Source of the DNA: Sclerotiophoma versabilis
Taxonomy: Eukaryota > Ascomycota > Dothideomycetes > Pleosporales > Didymellaceae
DNA length: 64,000 nt
Assembly: GCA_012274445.1 (NCBI GenBank)
Contig: JAAROD010000015.1
Span: 248,001-312,000, forward strand
Direction: 5' to 3'
Shown here: piece by piece, positions 1 to 12,314 of the stretch
Numbering within the stretch: position 1 is the stretch's first letter
Layout of the letters: each line of letters opens with the position of its first letter
Position numbers and translations under genes: made by a program
Notes under the pieces: model-generated
Told to the model about the DNA's origin: nothing
The model's input: only the letters and a program-made list of their open reading frames with translations
The model's database searches: none

Positions 1-70
1 ATTTCTCAATGTCACCACTAGCTACAGATGTAAAGCACTTCTCGAAGCCTCCCGAATACCGTTGACCGAG

Positions 71-1427
71 TACAGCCGAGTACCTCGAAACCGAATACAG
101 CGTTGCAAAATGCATCTTTCGCATGTTGGAGGGCGAGCTCTTCACAGCACATAAGGAGTATGTGCGCCGGCAGATGATATATTGTCTTCTGCAGGTATGT
201 GGCGTCAAGCAGCTGGGTGCATCTTAACTATGCAAAAGAAGCTGACAACTCTGCAGGAAGAGGATAACCCTACCCTTCACCTGGTCGCAGCTCTTCTTCT
301 ATATGACGGCCGAAACAGTGGAGACGATGTCATCTTCGAGATGATGCACACCGAAGGCAGTTTCCCAAGACTGGTGGAATTAGTGCAGGCGGAGAATGTG
401 CAAGAGGATACAAGATTGCATCAAATGCTTTTGGAACTTCTGTATGAGTCTTCGCGAGTACAGAGGCTCGTTTGGGAAGACTTTGGTATGCCCCGACGGT
501 TCATTTTAGACACAGAAGCATTCAAGCAGGAGCTGACATGTTGACCAGCCGCGGTAAACGACAACTTTATACTATATCTTCTGGGGATTATCGAGAGCGC
601 TTCTGATGATGCTGATGATCCATACCATTACCCAGTTATTCGAGTTCTGGTACGTACCTCCACCACCACTGTCGGTGTCAAAATTGATTGCCAAATAGCT
701 GGTCATGAACGAGCAATACCTGGTAGCTTCTACCAGTCATAACAAAGACGGCCGTCCTCCGGTGACAAATCGACTAATCAAAGCATTGTCGAGCCACGGC
801 ATGACATACAAAACTTTCGGTTGTAACCTGATTCTTCTCTTGAATCGAGAGTCAGAAACTTCGCTCCAGCTTCTGATTCTCAAGGTCTTGTACCTCCTCT
901 TCGGCAATCCTTCGACCGCAGAATATTTTTACACAAATGATCTGCACGTTCTGATTGATGTGATTCTCCGGAACCTGATCGACCTTCCCCACGATTCATC
1001 CGCGGCCAACGCTTTGCGACATACATACCTTCGTGTCCTTTATCCAATCTTGACGAACAGTCAAATCAGCAAGCCACCGCACTACAAGCGCGGCGATATC
1101 CTTAGGCTCCTCCATCTTCTTGTAACAAGTGGCAACCACTTCGCGCCGGTAGACGAGACAACTCAACGCCTTGTCATACGATGCACCAGCGTGCCATGGC
1201 TGCAACCGCCCGCCTCAAGAAACAATCCAGCTTCTGGCGGTAACGACGGTACGACATCACCTATCGATCATGTCGCGAATGGGCAGAAGGAACTGGCTCG
1301 GCGAGCTTTGGGCATGAGTGTACAGGATGGGGGCGAAAGCTCAACGAGCGTTCTCGAGATTGCATCCCACACGGAAAAGCCTGGAGTTCAGACACCCAGT
1401 ATCACGCATCCAGAGCAGGCGTCATAG
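71..1427 (+). CDS. Ldb17/Dip1/SPIN90-like protein, 5' partial
   Basis: This is the 3' part of a SPIN90/Ldb17 leucine-rich domain protein, a family that activates Arp2/3 and regulates actin at endocytic sites in yeasts. The supported exons are about 71-194, 257-485, 549-649 and 699-1427. The introns are 62, 63 and 49 nt with GTATGC/GTATGT/GTACGT donors and CAG/TAG acceptors. They join family-typical segments: YVRRQMIYCLLQ|EEDNPTLHL, RVQRLVWEDF|AAVNDNF, DPYHYPVIRVL|LVMNEQY. The helical-repeat core continues through about residue 150 of the last exon, and then a low-complexity tail ends at 1427. An in-frame TGA at 63-65 shows that the first exon seen here starts after an acceptor at 70 or 80, so the N-terminus lies to the left of the window. 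The family call is from recognition of the DUF2013 pattern. The exact 5' boundary is uncertain. Confidence 0.85.
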
Positions 1428-4145
1428 AACCCGAACATATGTCAAAGCTTGCGTCATGGTTGTCACCTCAGCCCGCTTTACAGGGCTAGATGCTAGCCGG
1501 GAGATAATCTTTTCACCTGCGGTTTGACATTGGGTAGCGCATTTTTCGGCATGATTGCATAGCTGGCGTTTTGGTCCTTACATGCGCCAGACAGCCCTTT
1601 AGCAGTGTCCTTGTCTTACTACGCGTCTTGCATCGCTTGCTGGTGCCTTGGTTTGGCACACGTATATCTCATATATCCCAAGTTATTCTTATCTACTAAT
1701 GGGCTGTATTTGACAGCAGATGTTGGATGCAGTTCTGTCTCAAGATACTTTGACCTCCCCCAAACCCCCGCCTTGTGATTGCACTGCAGCGACTAGTACG
1801 ACGGAGCATCCAGACGATAACGACACGGAACGCATCCCTATCAGCCACGAGTCCTTTACAGATCTCCGCATTGCAGCACAGCCAAGACCATTAGCTACGA
1901 CTCCGACATGCTTACGGCTTGTATCCTCTCCATAAAGCATTGGAGATACAAAGTCGAGGCCGGTGAATGGACAACGTACCCAACCTGCACCACTGCTTAC
2001 GCACACCCACATTGCGTTCCGCGTACGACAACAAGCCATAGTGATGTGCAGCGACAAGACTAGTGCAGTCTTGGCCACGGCTCGGCTGCGCGGCGGGAAT
2101 ACAGCGGTTGCGGTGCGAGGGGTGTGGCGTAACGTCAAGAGTTGCACATGGGCATGGCAGACATTTGTGTTGGTCGTCCTCATCTCGGAGTCAATTGTGA
2201 GTCCGTTAATCCACCTGATTACATGTATTAAGAACTTTATGTACCTCTTGGAAGTTTGTCATGAGACATGTGATCTGCCGTTCTATTCAAATCTCCTACC
2301 CTCCAAGTTCACAGAATAGTTCCGCAAACCGAAGTCATAGTGATTTATCTGGTTCGGTATTCGAAATTATCGATAGTTTTGACGTAACACCACAACCAAC
2401 TTTGCTCAAGTTGCATCAAGTCCAGGCCTTCCCTTGTACAGGAGAGTAAGTGGCTGACAAAGGTCCACCAGAATTTGCCTGCACTCCGCAAAAACACAAT
2501 GGACTAAACCTCTGAGAGTACTGACTTATTCCTGGCCTCCTGAAGTTACTTGCCTAGCTTTAAGAAACTGTCACTGCATTGCGTGGCTGCTTGGAAGTTG
2601 CACAGAGTCGATTTCTTGCCAATGATCCTTGTGTACAAGGGAACTTGCCTTGCAGACGCGCGCAGTATGGCAATTGTGTTTCCCTTCTTCGGCTGCAATG
2701 TACCGACGGATGCAGTAGCACCAGCATTCCATAACCGCCCGGGTTTCTTCCGGATGTTACACTGACAGCGAAATGCCGAGTCTAGTCAATCAGAGAGCCG
2801 CATAAAGAATTCCGATTGAGCGTGTCATCGAGGTACTCTGCTTGGCGCTGGATTTGGGTTGTGCTCGCTGCGAAAGGAAGATTTGTCGCAGGTGTCGAAA
2901 TGGCTGAGCAGGCCTGCGGACTCTTTTGTGTCTCTGCACTTATGAGCTATCGGAGTAGCAGCTGTCCTCTCGCTGCTGAAGACGACTATACAGATGATGT
3001 TTGCTTGAAACAAATCCCTCTAGCTCAGTCAACAACTGATTAATCAACATCCACTCAGGTTGCACGAATGTTCGCACAATTTAGCACGTCCGCGGAGTCC
3101 GTCCGTAATCAGCTTCATTCAATCATAACAACAATTGAAAGCCGGGCCAGACCCTACCCACCCGCGCTACGAGTTGCCCCGCTGCCCGCAAGCCACTTCC
3201 GCAGCGAGGCGGCCTGAACCCTGCACGACTAGGTTAGATCTCGATAACAGCACAACCCAAGGTTATATCGACTAACATGCCAAAATGCACGACCAGGGAA
3301 CATAGGAGCTGTTTGGCGCCGACCTCGCTCGAACGTCCGCAAAACTTTCTTTGTAGTTTCCGGGTAACAACGCCTACAGGCACATGAACGTCTCGAAACG
3401 GTGGTGGCTGAGGTCCACCACGCAAAGTTCTGCCTCCATGTCGATCACTGTGTATGGTAGAGGTCTCGTATCGAGGACTTACCGCCTCCCTAATCAAAGC
3501 AGGAAGACTTCGCGCCCCGGCTGTGCATTCGTGCCTCCAGATGTCAAGTCCACAGACACCGGTTACTTCTTGGCTGGCAGCCTCCGACAAATAAAGTTTG
3601 CTGATGGAAGTTCGAGGGATCTTCAATGCAGATCGGGTGAACTAGGTCACAGTGTGTTCCGCAAACAATCGCTGCGTGGGTAAAGACCTGGATACTGGGT
3701 TCTCAACTGCAGGGCATTCATCAGCGACCGCGCGTACCGGTATGGTGTTTATCGCTCAAGCCAAGAGGAAATGCGAAAAATCTGCAGTTAGCTGTACGTT
3801 CGGAGAGGCTGTTTGCGGCATTCGGAAGCAGACGCACCAATCTCATGTTGTGAGTAGATCTGAAGATTTAGGGAGACATGGTCATATTAAATTGTGTGAA
3901 GATCTTGATTAGATGTGGTATCTCGTAAACTGATGCTCGACCTCAGCCTGTGGGGAGCTCCATGCGCCTACGTTCCAACTAAGTGTTATCATTTAAAAGT
4001 GAACCGCACGACATTCTCCCTTCTCTGACCAGGCTTCAATGTGGCCGTAAATAAAAAGCTTTTGGATGAACCGCGGTGAATAGACACGCTGTCTAAAACA
4101 TAAAACTGTGGTGATAAAGAAAGAAAGAAAAAAGTACATATGCTC
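1428..4145. other. Gene-free stretch
   Basis: No open frame here has fungal coding character or a recognisable domain, and no chain of exons could be built on either strand. The longest frames are under 150 codons, start at arbitrary codons and lack conserved motifs. No tRNA box, strong tandem repeat or transposon end was seen. It contains the 3' flank of the Ldb17-like gene and the 3' flank of the MFS transporter. Confidence 0.5.
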
Positions 4146-5905
4146 CTAGACCATGCGTTCAGGCGACTGCGGGGGCTGGTCGATCTTTTCGCGAGATGGC
4201 ATGGTGCTGGGAACACGGGTAGGTGCTTGCGACATGGCGGTGGGCGACACCAAACCAGCCGCAGTAGCATCGCTGCCTAATCGAAGCTTCTCTTTGGTGG
4301 AAGCATGCTTGCGAGAGAAGTGATACGCAAAGCTCTCGCCGTCAAAGCATGGAAGGTACCACCGAGCGATCATCATACAGATGAAGGACAGGAAGAGGTT
4401 GGCGCCTGACCACATCTGGACTGTGATGTAGGTGTTGTATTCAGTGATGAGATGTCCAGCGATAACAGGGCCAAGGAGAGCTGGCACAGCAGCAAAGCTG
4501 TACATCATGCCGACCCAGTGACCAAGCTTCTTTTTGGCCAAAGGCAGTGTCTCGGGGGTGGTGTAGGTACAGCTCAGGATGTTGGCAACGGACGCAGGTG
4601 GGAGTCCAATGACCATGCCTGAGAAAATGCCAAAGACGACGCAGAAGGCGATGGCATCTGTCTCGGATCCAGCTAGGGTCCAGAGGATGAGAATGAGAAG
4701 TGAGCACACAAGCTGAGAGCCAATGTGCATGTTGAGCGGCCCTGTCTTATCAGAGAACTGGGCGAGGGTGAGGCGGCCCACTGTGGAAGCTCCGTTCATG
4801 ATGGTCAGGAGCCAGAAGGTCTGCAGTGGCTTGTCGCTAACAGCCTGTGGCATTGCCTGTCCAACCCCATTGGTGCTGCGAGTTCCGAAACCCCTGACGG
4901 CTGCCCACTACATACTATCAGCAATGTTTCGTGTTTGTAAAACAATTGTACGTACCTCTTCAAGATTGAAGAAAACAGGGTAGAAACCAAAGAACATGAA
5001 GGCCACGGCGGCAGTGAACCAACACCAGGCCTTGTTACGGAATGCATCTGTATCAAACCAGGTGCGGACTTTGAACCAGCTCTCAGGCTTGTGGAATTCA
5101 TGGACCGGGTTTGGTGTAGCAAAGACGAAGGAGTAGATGCATGTTAATGTGGTCAGGGTGGCGACGTAGCGGACTGCGTTGTTGAAGCCCACTGCCTGAA
5201 TAAGGTAACGCAGCATAGTAGGGTAGACGACACCTGCAATACTGGCACCGCATGCAACGTACCCCACAGCGAGTCCTCTCCGCTTAGGGAACCATGTGGC
5301 AGCAACTGTAGACCAGTCAGCGAGGACGCAATAATACAATCTAGGCATAAAGACTGACCTTGTGAGCTGGAAACGAAGAATGGGGCCATGCCCAAGCCAA
5401 CAACGAGACCTTGAGTCGCCCAGATGGGGCCAAAGCTTGCGACAGCTTCGACGCTAGTGGGATGAACGGCCGAGAGAATGAAGAGACCGAGAGGTACGAA
5501 GACAGTGCCGAAGCCAATGACCTTGCGGAAGTGCCCGGCATCCAGAAGTCGCCCGACTGGATTAGAAAGTAGCAGAACGAGGAAACATTGCGAGCCGCCG
5601 ATCAAATTCAGTTCCAGCTGATCAACTGTTCGTAGTGAGTGGCCAACGTAGTATGATGACCAGGTCCCGTATGCGTTCACCAGTCCCCAGGAGTTGAACA
5701 TGAGGAAAAAACATCCCAGCAAGCAGGCGTATGCTCGCCATGTTCGGGGCCAGTCAGGCTCGTTGTCATCTGACGAAGTGCGTCGAAACTCGCGCATAGA
5801 TGGAGCACTAGAGGCGGTTGATGTTGACAGAGGCAGGCTTGCCTCGCTACCTTTGCGGTCGTCTTTTTCAACGGACTGTGAAGGCATAGCGGCAGTGTCG
5901 TCCAT
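4146..5905 (-). CDS. MFS monocarboxylate transporter-like protein
   Basis: Predicted 12-TM plasma- or vacuolar-membrane transporter of the fungal monocarboxylate porter (MCT/Mch) group of the major facilitator superfamily, 552 aa. The exons (minus strand) are 5905-5359, 5305-4956 and 4907-4146, with introns of 53 and 48 nt. The joins restore SSQ|VAATWFPKRRG and NLEE|WAAVRGFGT, both in MCT-typical places. A Ser-rich cytosolic N-terminus (about residues 1-55) precedes TM1, which holds the W-G..NAYG element. The loop after TM4 has the positively charged KRRGLAVG motif. The C-terminal tail is hydrophilic. The start is the ATG at 5905, because the frame above it opens only on a GTG. The substrate cannot be told from sequence: fungal homologues include carboxylate, riboflavin and orphan carriers. 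It stands alone between two gene-poor stretches. Confidence 0.88.
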
Positions 5906-8900
5906 GTTGCGGTGTGGGGTATTGTCAATGAGGAAAGCGTGGCCCAAGTGTTTGGAAGGAGGAGCCTGTAAAGTTTGGGTGCTCAACACGTGTGTGTTGA
6001 AGGGTCGCGCTCAAAGTGATTGCACGAATGATAGGACAAGGTTTATGAAGACAGATGAATGCTGAGGGGGACGGTATATGTACCTGTATTCACAACCATA
6101 CTCTTGTGCATCTGAAGCATGGATCCGGGGTATGCAACTAAGACTTTGAATTGACATTGGAGGCCCACACCTCCCAAGCACGCGCGTCCATCTTGTGGCT
6201 GGCTCCTTATCCTTGGTGACGTGGTAGCCAAACAGTCCATGTAATGATGAATAGCAAGCCGCAGGCGTACACAAGCAACGCAAGGAGCAACCCCAAGGAG
6301 AGCCAAGAGTACGCCACTACGGGACCCTCGACTCCGCCAGCCTCAGAGTGATGCCCACTGACGCGCTCGGACATTTGCAATGGATAGCCAAGGCTGCTGT
6401 GGGTACGCGCTGGCCAGATGCGGGAGGTAGCGCACAGTGTGTGTCCGGTGTTATCTTAGTGCTGAGCTTCCCCACGGGTGGCATCCCAACCTGGGGGTGG
6501 GACAACACCCACGTCTATGACGACAGTGCAGACTACCACAGCTTGCTGCGAGCTTACTCGTCGCTTTACTGAGAGGGTTTCGAAAACATCATGCGTAACC
6601 ATGGGAGCCCACGGGTGGACCATGGTTGGGAACAATCAAGATGTATTTTTTCCCTTCTTGGTGTAATGGACGCTCCTCATAGGCTGAAACAAACCTTCCA
6701 CACGTTCCACAAACCTAAACACGGTCGGGCAGGCGCCGCTCTGTTCGTTCATGACCAGGGAGATTAGGGCGCTTCTCAACGCTGTGAAGGCGGAGCGGGC
6801 CTTCTTGGCAGTGTTAGCGGGAGGCGTACGTTTGGGGTCGTGGATTGGGCCGGCAGGTTCCACAGGCCAAGAAAATGATGTACATTCCGCCTTAGCCATA
6901 CCCGCCAGTACTCCACGGCTAAGAATGCATCCAGACTACCCGCAGTACTACCGCTGAGGCTCTGGGCAAATATCGCAGGGCGATGGCGGATGTTTGCAAG
7001 ATATTGTGCTACGCTTAGCGCTGCTGGTACAGCAAGACCGAGCCGTGCCTAAGAGCCCAAGACCAACGTCCAATAATGGCTAGAGAGCAAACAGGCGCCA
7101 TTGTGTCCTCGAGTCGTTGCGCCAGGCATCAATCTGCTGAACCGGGCCGCAGCATCGAATGCCAATACTAAGATGGATCGGTCGTTGGGATACTGCTGCT
7201 TCGTTACCTCGACACAGCCTCAATCGCTTGTTCGGTCCGAGGAGAGATCGACAGTTGTTCCACGCTTGCGATTCCTTTTGCAACTACGCAGATAGGGGAT
7301 GCGGCTGGTCGTCATCTCAGTCCTGCACCACCTACATTATGCAGCAAGCGGAGCCTCATCACGAATCATGGCGCAGCGGTGAGAGGAACGTGTGGTTGAC
7401 TCGTCGTGCTGCACCGAGCTGGTGACCCCTTAGCCAGTCATGAGATGCCTATCCCATCTTGCGGAAGGGCTCCCAATGACACAAAACGGTCCTCGATGGA
7501 TGCCACGGAGCAGATCTGATAAGCGCAATAATGACAAAGAGCGCGTGGTATGGTGGGCATGATTGCGGTCAAAGGCGCGCTGGTCTGGAGTGAAAACGTC
7601 TCCGGCGAATCTATGAGCCATCGCCGCCAAGAGGATCAGCGTCAACTCCTACGCGTTCACGAAGGGCAATTTATGCCCATGATCGACCGAAACAGAAATG
7701 TATCGTCCATTTCGAGACGATGCCTGAGCTACATGGCCAAGCCCGGATTTACCCTAGGTTTTGCAGATCATTTTCACCCAAATCTACCACAAGAAGCATC
7801 TCATGATCGACAGGCACTTCCTGCACGGACAGGAAACTCCGCTCAGAAGTGTCCTTATCGCGGGGCCTTAGTCATTCAAGTCTGTGCATCTGTCACGACT
7901 CGCGATTGTGGGCATTACCACGAGATATACGATTCTGTATCTGGTCAACACCCATGGCCATCTTTCAAGCAGCGAGGTTGCTATCTGCTTTGTCAAGCCA
8001 GCCCTACGCAATATTGTTTCGTGTAAGATTGACTACGTCAGGCATGTTACATCGCAATGCATTACCAAAACGAAGGTGTAGCTCGTGATGGGCCAAATGG
8101 TGGAGAGCCGATTACAATGTCATGCATCGTCAGACCTCAGCAGACCTCAGCATACCTCAATATGTACTTCTCTTGCTGTCACTGATATTTGTTGTCACCC
8201 TACTTTGACGCAGTGTCTTACTGTCTTCACTCGTAGCCTCTGATGCCTAATTACAAAGCTCATCCATTCGATACCCACATTGTTCAGTACGCACGACAGC
8301 CTTGTTGGTTTGAGACCTCGGACCCTTTCTCTGACTACGATCTTGCTGAAACGATAGCAGCTGGCTGAGCATCTGCCAAGCAGAAGTTAAGTCCTTGGGT
8401 TCCAGCCTCCATCCACTGTGACTCCTGTGAGACTTGCATAAGGCCTTGCATGAGGTTCGTGCTGTGCACTGCATCCGCATGATTGATACCCTTTCTGGGC
8501 TCCAAGAGTTTCTAGATACACGTGGCACGCTGGAATAAGATGCTATGACCATACCAGGTGCGATCTTCACGAGAAAGAAAGCAGGCACGGGTGCGATGTG
8601 TGTCGGTACCGCTATTACGAGCCAACTTACTGGTAAACTGTTGACGATCGCTCAAGTTGCGAGTCAAAGCCCACTAACCGGACATTTCCTTTGCCGGGAG
8701 CCCGAGGGTTCCGTAGTCGTGAGATTCAGTAGACAGGCTAGAAGTGATGATCCCTTGTCTTCTGACTATGGTTATCCGGAATGTACACGATCTTGAACCC
8801 ATCACCACGTGAAGCACAAACGGGACACGCCTGAACAGTGCTTTTACAATTACATTTAATGCTTGGGTTTAGCAGATTCTTCATTTCAGAGTCTGTGCTG

Positions 8901-11695
8901 CAATACGAATGTCTGGCAGCGCGACAGCCAGACCTCCACCCGTGGCTACGCGTACAAACTGTCCCAACTGTCAATGCCTCCCTACTTCACCTACTACTTT
9001 GCCCATTCTGATCGGCTTGAACAGATCAGGTCGGCCCAATGCTCTTCTCTTTCTTCATACCCGAATCTCCTCCCTGAGCTCATCACGCCGCGTGCGTGCG
9101 CGTAGCCCCTAAAAATCAGAATCACGACGCTCGCCTGATCAGCGAACTCAAAATCACAAGCTTCACACGACAAGCTGCACAAAAACGCACAAGGCAATAA
9201 CGAGTCACAGCGCTGTGTAAATAAGCAAATACGGGCGGGGAGGAGCGGAAACCACGCCGCAGTGTCAGCCCACAAGAAACCTCGCTTCCACATCTCGGCG
9301 TGCTTCGCGGTTAGTCATGGCACGGGGTGGACAAGGCACGATCCTCGCCATGCATCAGCCCACCACGATCCTACCGGAACCCTCCGCGATTTGAAAGCGC
9401 CCGCTTCACGCTCCGCGATTGTGGAAGATTCAAGGCCTGTCATGAGAGGAGAGGGTGGAGCGGAGTGCGACAGTTCAGACATGGGACTTCGTGCCATTTC
9501 TAGAACCTCTCGAACAGATCCGTTTAACTGGTCTATCCATTTGAGCGCGCAGAACCTTGCGACATTGGTCTCCTGAAGTGCCAAAGTAGAAGCAGAGTCT
9601 GGTCAGCGTTGATATGACACCAAGAACCTCGCAGTACTCTTGAGGAGTCTTGAGAAGTACCGTTGAGGGTGCATGAGAGCTCCGTGCCGAGTTCCGCTCG
9701 ATCAATTGTCGCCATGCGTCCGCCCCGCGAACATCACGCCACTCCTCCGCTCCGCAGCCATACCAGAACACTACTGTCAGAGGAGCCAAGGTAAGGGATA
9801 TGTGGAGAACTTACGTCAATTATCAGTTCGAGGGGTAGGGTAAATCAGGTCCGCCTGTCTGCACGCTCGCCGATTTAAGAACAGCGAAGTATAGACCGAG
9901 CCGTCATGTCTAATTGTCTTGCTGATTCATCCCAAAGCACAACGATTGGGGGTGTCGCTCACAGCTCTCAAGAACATTTCAGCTGCGCGTTTCAGCTCTA
10001 TATATTTCAGCTCTGCGCATGCCAAGCAGCAAAATCATGCTCACAGCGTGGCGCTGTATTGTCCAAGGGGAAGAGCAATGTAAACGAAACACTCCAAGAG
10101 ACCCGTACAGTCAAATACCGATTCCCGTTCCTCCAGAATGTTTTCGGTTTACAGATAGTCCACACAACAATCTGGGCTTCGACACAAGCGCCAAAATGCA
10201 CCGCGCCTTGCCATGCCCTTTCCATCACAATGAAACCGCAGCGTCAGAACAACGTACAGAAACTCGGAGACAGAGTAGAGCGGGAGCTCTAACCATACAC
10301 AGCACAGTTCCTTAGCAAGAACTAAACGCCATGACAGGATTACTGAGCAGGATGTTCAGATTGAAAAGTCACCACCACAGCTTTGTAAATGAGCCTCAGC
10401 ATCACGCCACAACTGTCGCGGAGCAGCATGTGAGACAAAGCGCACTATGCTGTTTCAAGGAATTAGTGAGAATCCAGATCTACACCTCTACCCGGACACC
10501 TGAAGTCGCAGTATTATAACGAGCGGCTCGGATTGTGCGCGCTGCAACCTTAATCCCTTAATCTTCTTTGTCATAGAGCGAGACGGACGTCCACCTCGAC
10601 GCTCGGCGACGCATTGCCTTCTCAACCGGAGCAGCGGAAGGAGACATTTCAGCTCAGTGTTCCGGACTGAAGTCCTGAGCCCAAGCTTGCAACACCACTC
10701 TGCACAGTAAATTATCCGTCCGGACCGTCATCACTGTTCGTGTCCACGCAGGCCTGTCTAGAGATCGGCCGCTCAGCGATTCCAGGCCGATGCTTCCACT
10801 CCGGTACCTCCGGATCTGGTGCCACGCCACGCCACGCCGCGCCGCGCCTTGCCGTCCCCGCTGCGCTCCGGCATGACACGGAGACGAGCTCTGCGTGCGC
10901 AGCGAAAGCCAGCGGCACGACACGAGGCCTTTAGTACTCCAAGGCTGGCGACTTCGTGGTGGTGGTGATGGCAGTCACGCGAGACCATGATCCGTTATTT
11001 GTTCCGTGGCGGGGGCTGAGGTGTCGCCATGGCGGAGCACGAGAAGCTGATATGAGGAGCTTGGGGGTAAGACTGGGGCAAGTGGATTCTAGAAAACCGT
11101 TGAGACGCCGTGGAGGTATGTAGTCTGTGTCTGTGTCTCCGCGATGCTGGTGTACCGTGCCCCTGAGGACTATGGTAAGACTGGTAAGTAGGCAGTGGAG
11201 AGGGTTCTTGCGGTAGACCAAAGGTTGTCTCTTGTGTTCTGCGTATGATCGCTAGAAGTATTTAGAGTGTTGTAGTGGACTGAGTAGGGACTTTCGTTAT
11301 GTTGATCTAATCTATATTGCACAGTGACAAGATTGCAGAAACCAACATTCTGCATAGCACTGGAGGGACATACACAGATGACGGTATCTTTGCAACATGG
11401 TCATTGGTAAAACAGTCACGAGTCAAACACAGTGTAGGCGATGAGTATAGATATTGATTCGATGAAGTAGCTAGCCAAAGACTACCAAGACGTAGTAAAG
11501 TGGCTATATCCAGGAGAACGCCTTGCTCCCAATACGCGCACAGGAGCAAAGAATTAGCGTCCCTTCAGATCCCAAACGCCAAGCAAACAGCCGCCGAACT
11601 CGCTAGCTGAAGTACGCAAGACAAAGCAATTCGATTCGCAGCGCTCGCACAGGAATGACACCGTTCGGTGGTCGACTTCATCACGGGCATGGTCT
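5906..11695. other. Large gene-free stretch (5.8 kb)
   Basis: Neither strand gave a credible gene. The frames present are short, overlap on both strands and carry no domain I recognise. The base composition looks balanced, so this is not RIP-degraded AT-rich DNA, and I found no inverted terminal repeats, LTRs or transposase motifs by eye. Minor low-complexity elements occur, such as a near-repeat of about 10 bp at 8131-8160 and the GC-rich pentamers at 10821-10848. It could hold long non-coding transcripts, promoters or very old decayed elements. Confidence 0.45.
10821..10848. repeat. GCCRC pentanucleotide microsatellite
   Basis: Five consecutive GCCAC/GCCGC units plus three bases (GCC) form a short GC-rich tandem repeat within the gene-free stretch. 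No function is apparent. Confidence 0.7.
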
Positions 11696-12314
11696 TTAGA
11701 TGCCCTTGATAGCCATAGTGCGCTCGCTGTTCAGCTTATTCGCATTCCGCTCGTGGCTCTCCTTCTTGCAGTCCTCGAGGCCCTCGCACTTGTGGTCCTC
11801 CAGCAGTCGGTGCTTGCCGCAGAAATGCCCATTGCAGAAGCCGCAGTCGCCGACGATGCGCTGCGCGGCGTCCTTGCACTCCTTGTGGCTGCAGCGGATC
11901 TTCTTGGGTGGCATGCCGCCGCGCAGGGGCAGCGCCATGTGCAGCGTTGCGTTGGGCGCGATGGCGTAGTCGGCGAGAGTTGTGGTGGCCGAGGAGAGGT
12001 GCTTCCCTGCGTAGACGAGGCGCAGGTCGGCGGGCTCGGGGAGGTTGGTGCGGAGAGCGAGCAGCGAGCGCAATGTGGAGATGGAGGTGTTGGCGGGTAT
12101 GGAGAGAGGGATTGCTGGAGCACGTCAGTATTGCGCATGTGAGGACCCCGGGGGGCTGTCTTGGTGGTTCCGAGGTTCGGAACCCAAGATGCCGAGTGTG
12201 TAACTGCAACTTACTGGAGTCGCCGGAGACGTTCTTGACGAAGATGCGCATCGTCTCGTCGGCGTCAGAGCCCATGGAGCTGACGCTGGAGATGGAGTCT
12301 GAGCGGCGCATCAT
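11696..12314 (-). CDS. Ubiquitin-like domain fused to AN1 zinc finger
   Basis: A 172-aa protein from exons 12314-12215 and 12114-11696 (minus), with one 100-nt intron (GTAAGT...CAG). Residues 1-21 are Ser/Asp-rich. Residues 22-100 form a ubiquitin-like fold that starts MRIFVKNVSGDS and ends exactly in LRGG. Residues about 108-150 are an AN1 zinc finger with the C-x4-C...C-x2-C-x4-C-x2-H spacing (CSHKEC, GDCGFCNGHFCGKH). A basic tail with repeated K/N/R follows. AN1 proteins are generally linked to the ubiquitin-proteasome and stress responses. The start is the ATG at 12314, because longer upstream frames are low-complexity and Pro/Ser-rich without conservation character. The LRGG placed just before the finger resembles a ubiquitin-fusion cleavage site, although the UbL core is diverged from ubiquitin. 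Confidence 0.9.

Noticed and set aside
1740..2183. A 147-codon minus-strand frame in the first gene-free block
   Set aside because: No domain, arbitrary composition, and no neighbouring exons with compatible splice sites.
7550..8026. A 158-codon plus-strand frame in the 5.8-kb gene-free block
   Set aside because: No family resemblance, and its codon usage is unlike that of neighbouring genes.
8738..8974. A Cys-rich minus-strand frame suggestive of a zinc finger (CPVC)
   Set aside because: The cysteine spacing does not continue into a RING or other finger, and no flanking exons support a gene.
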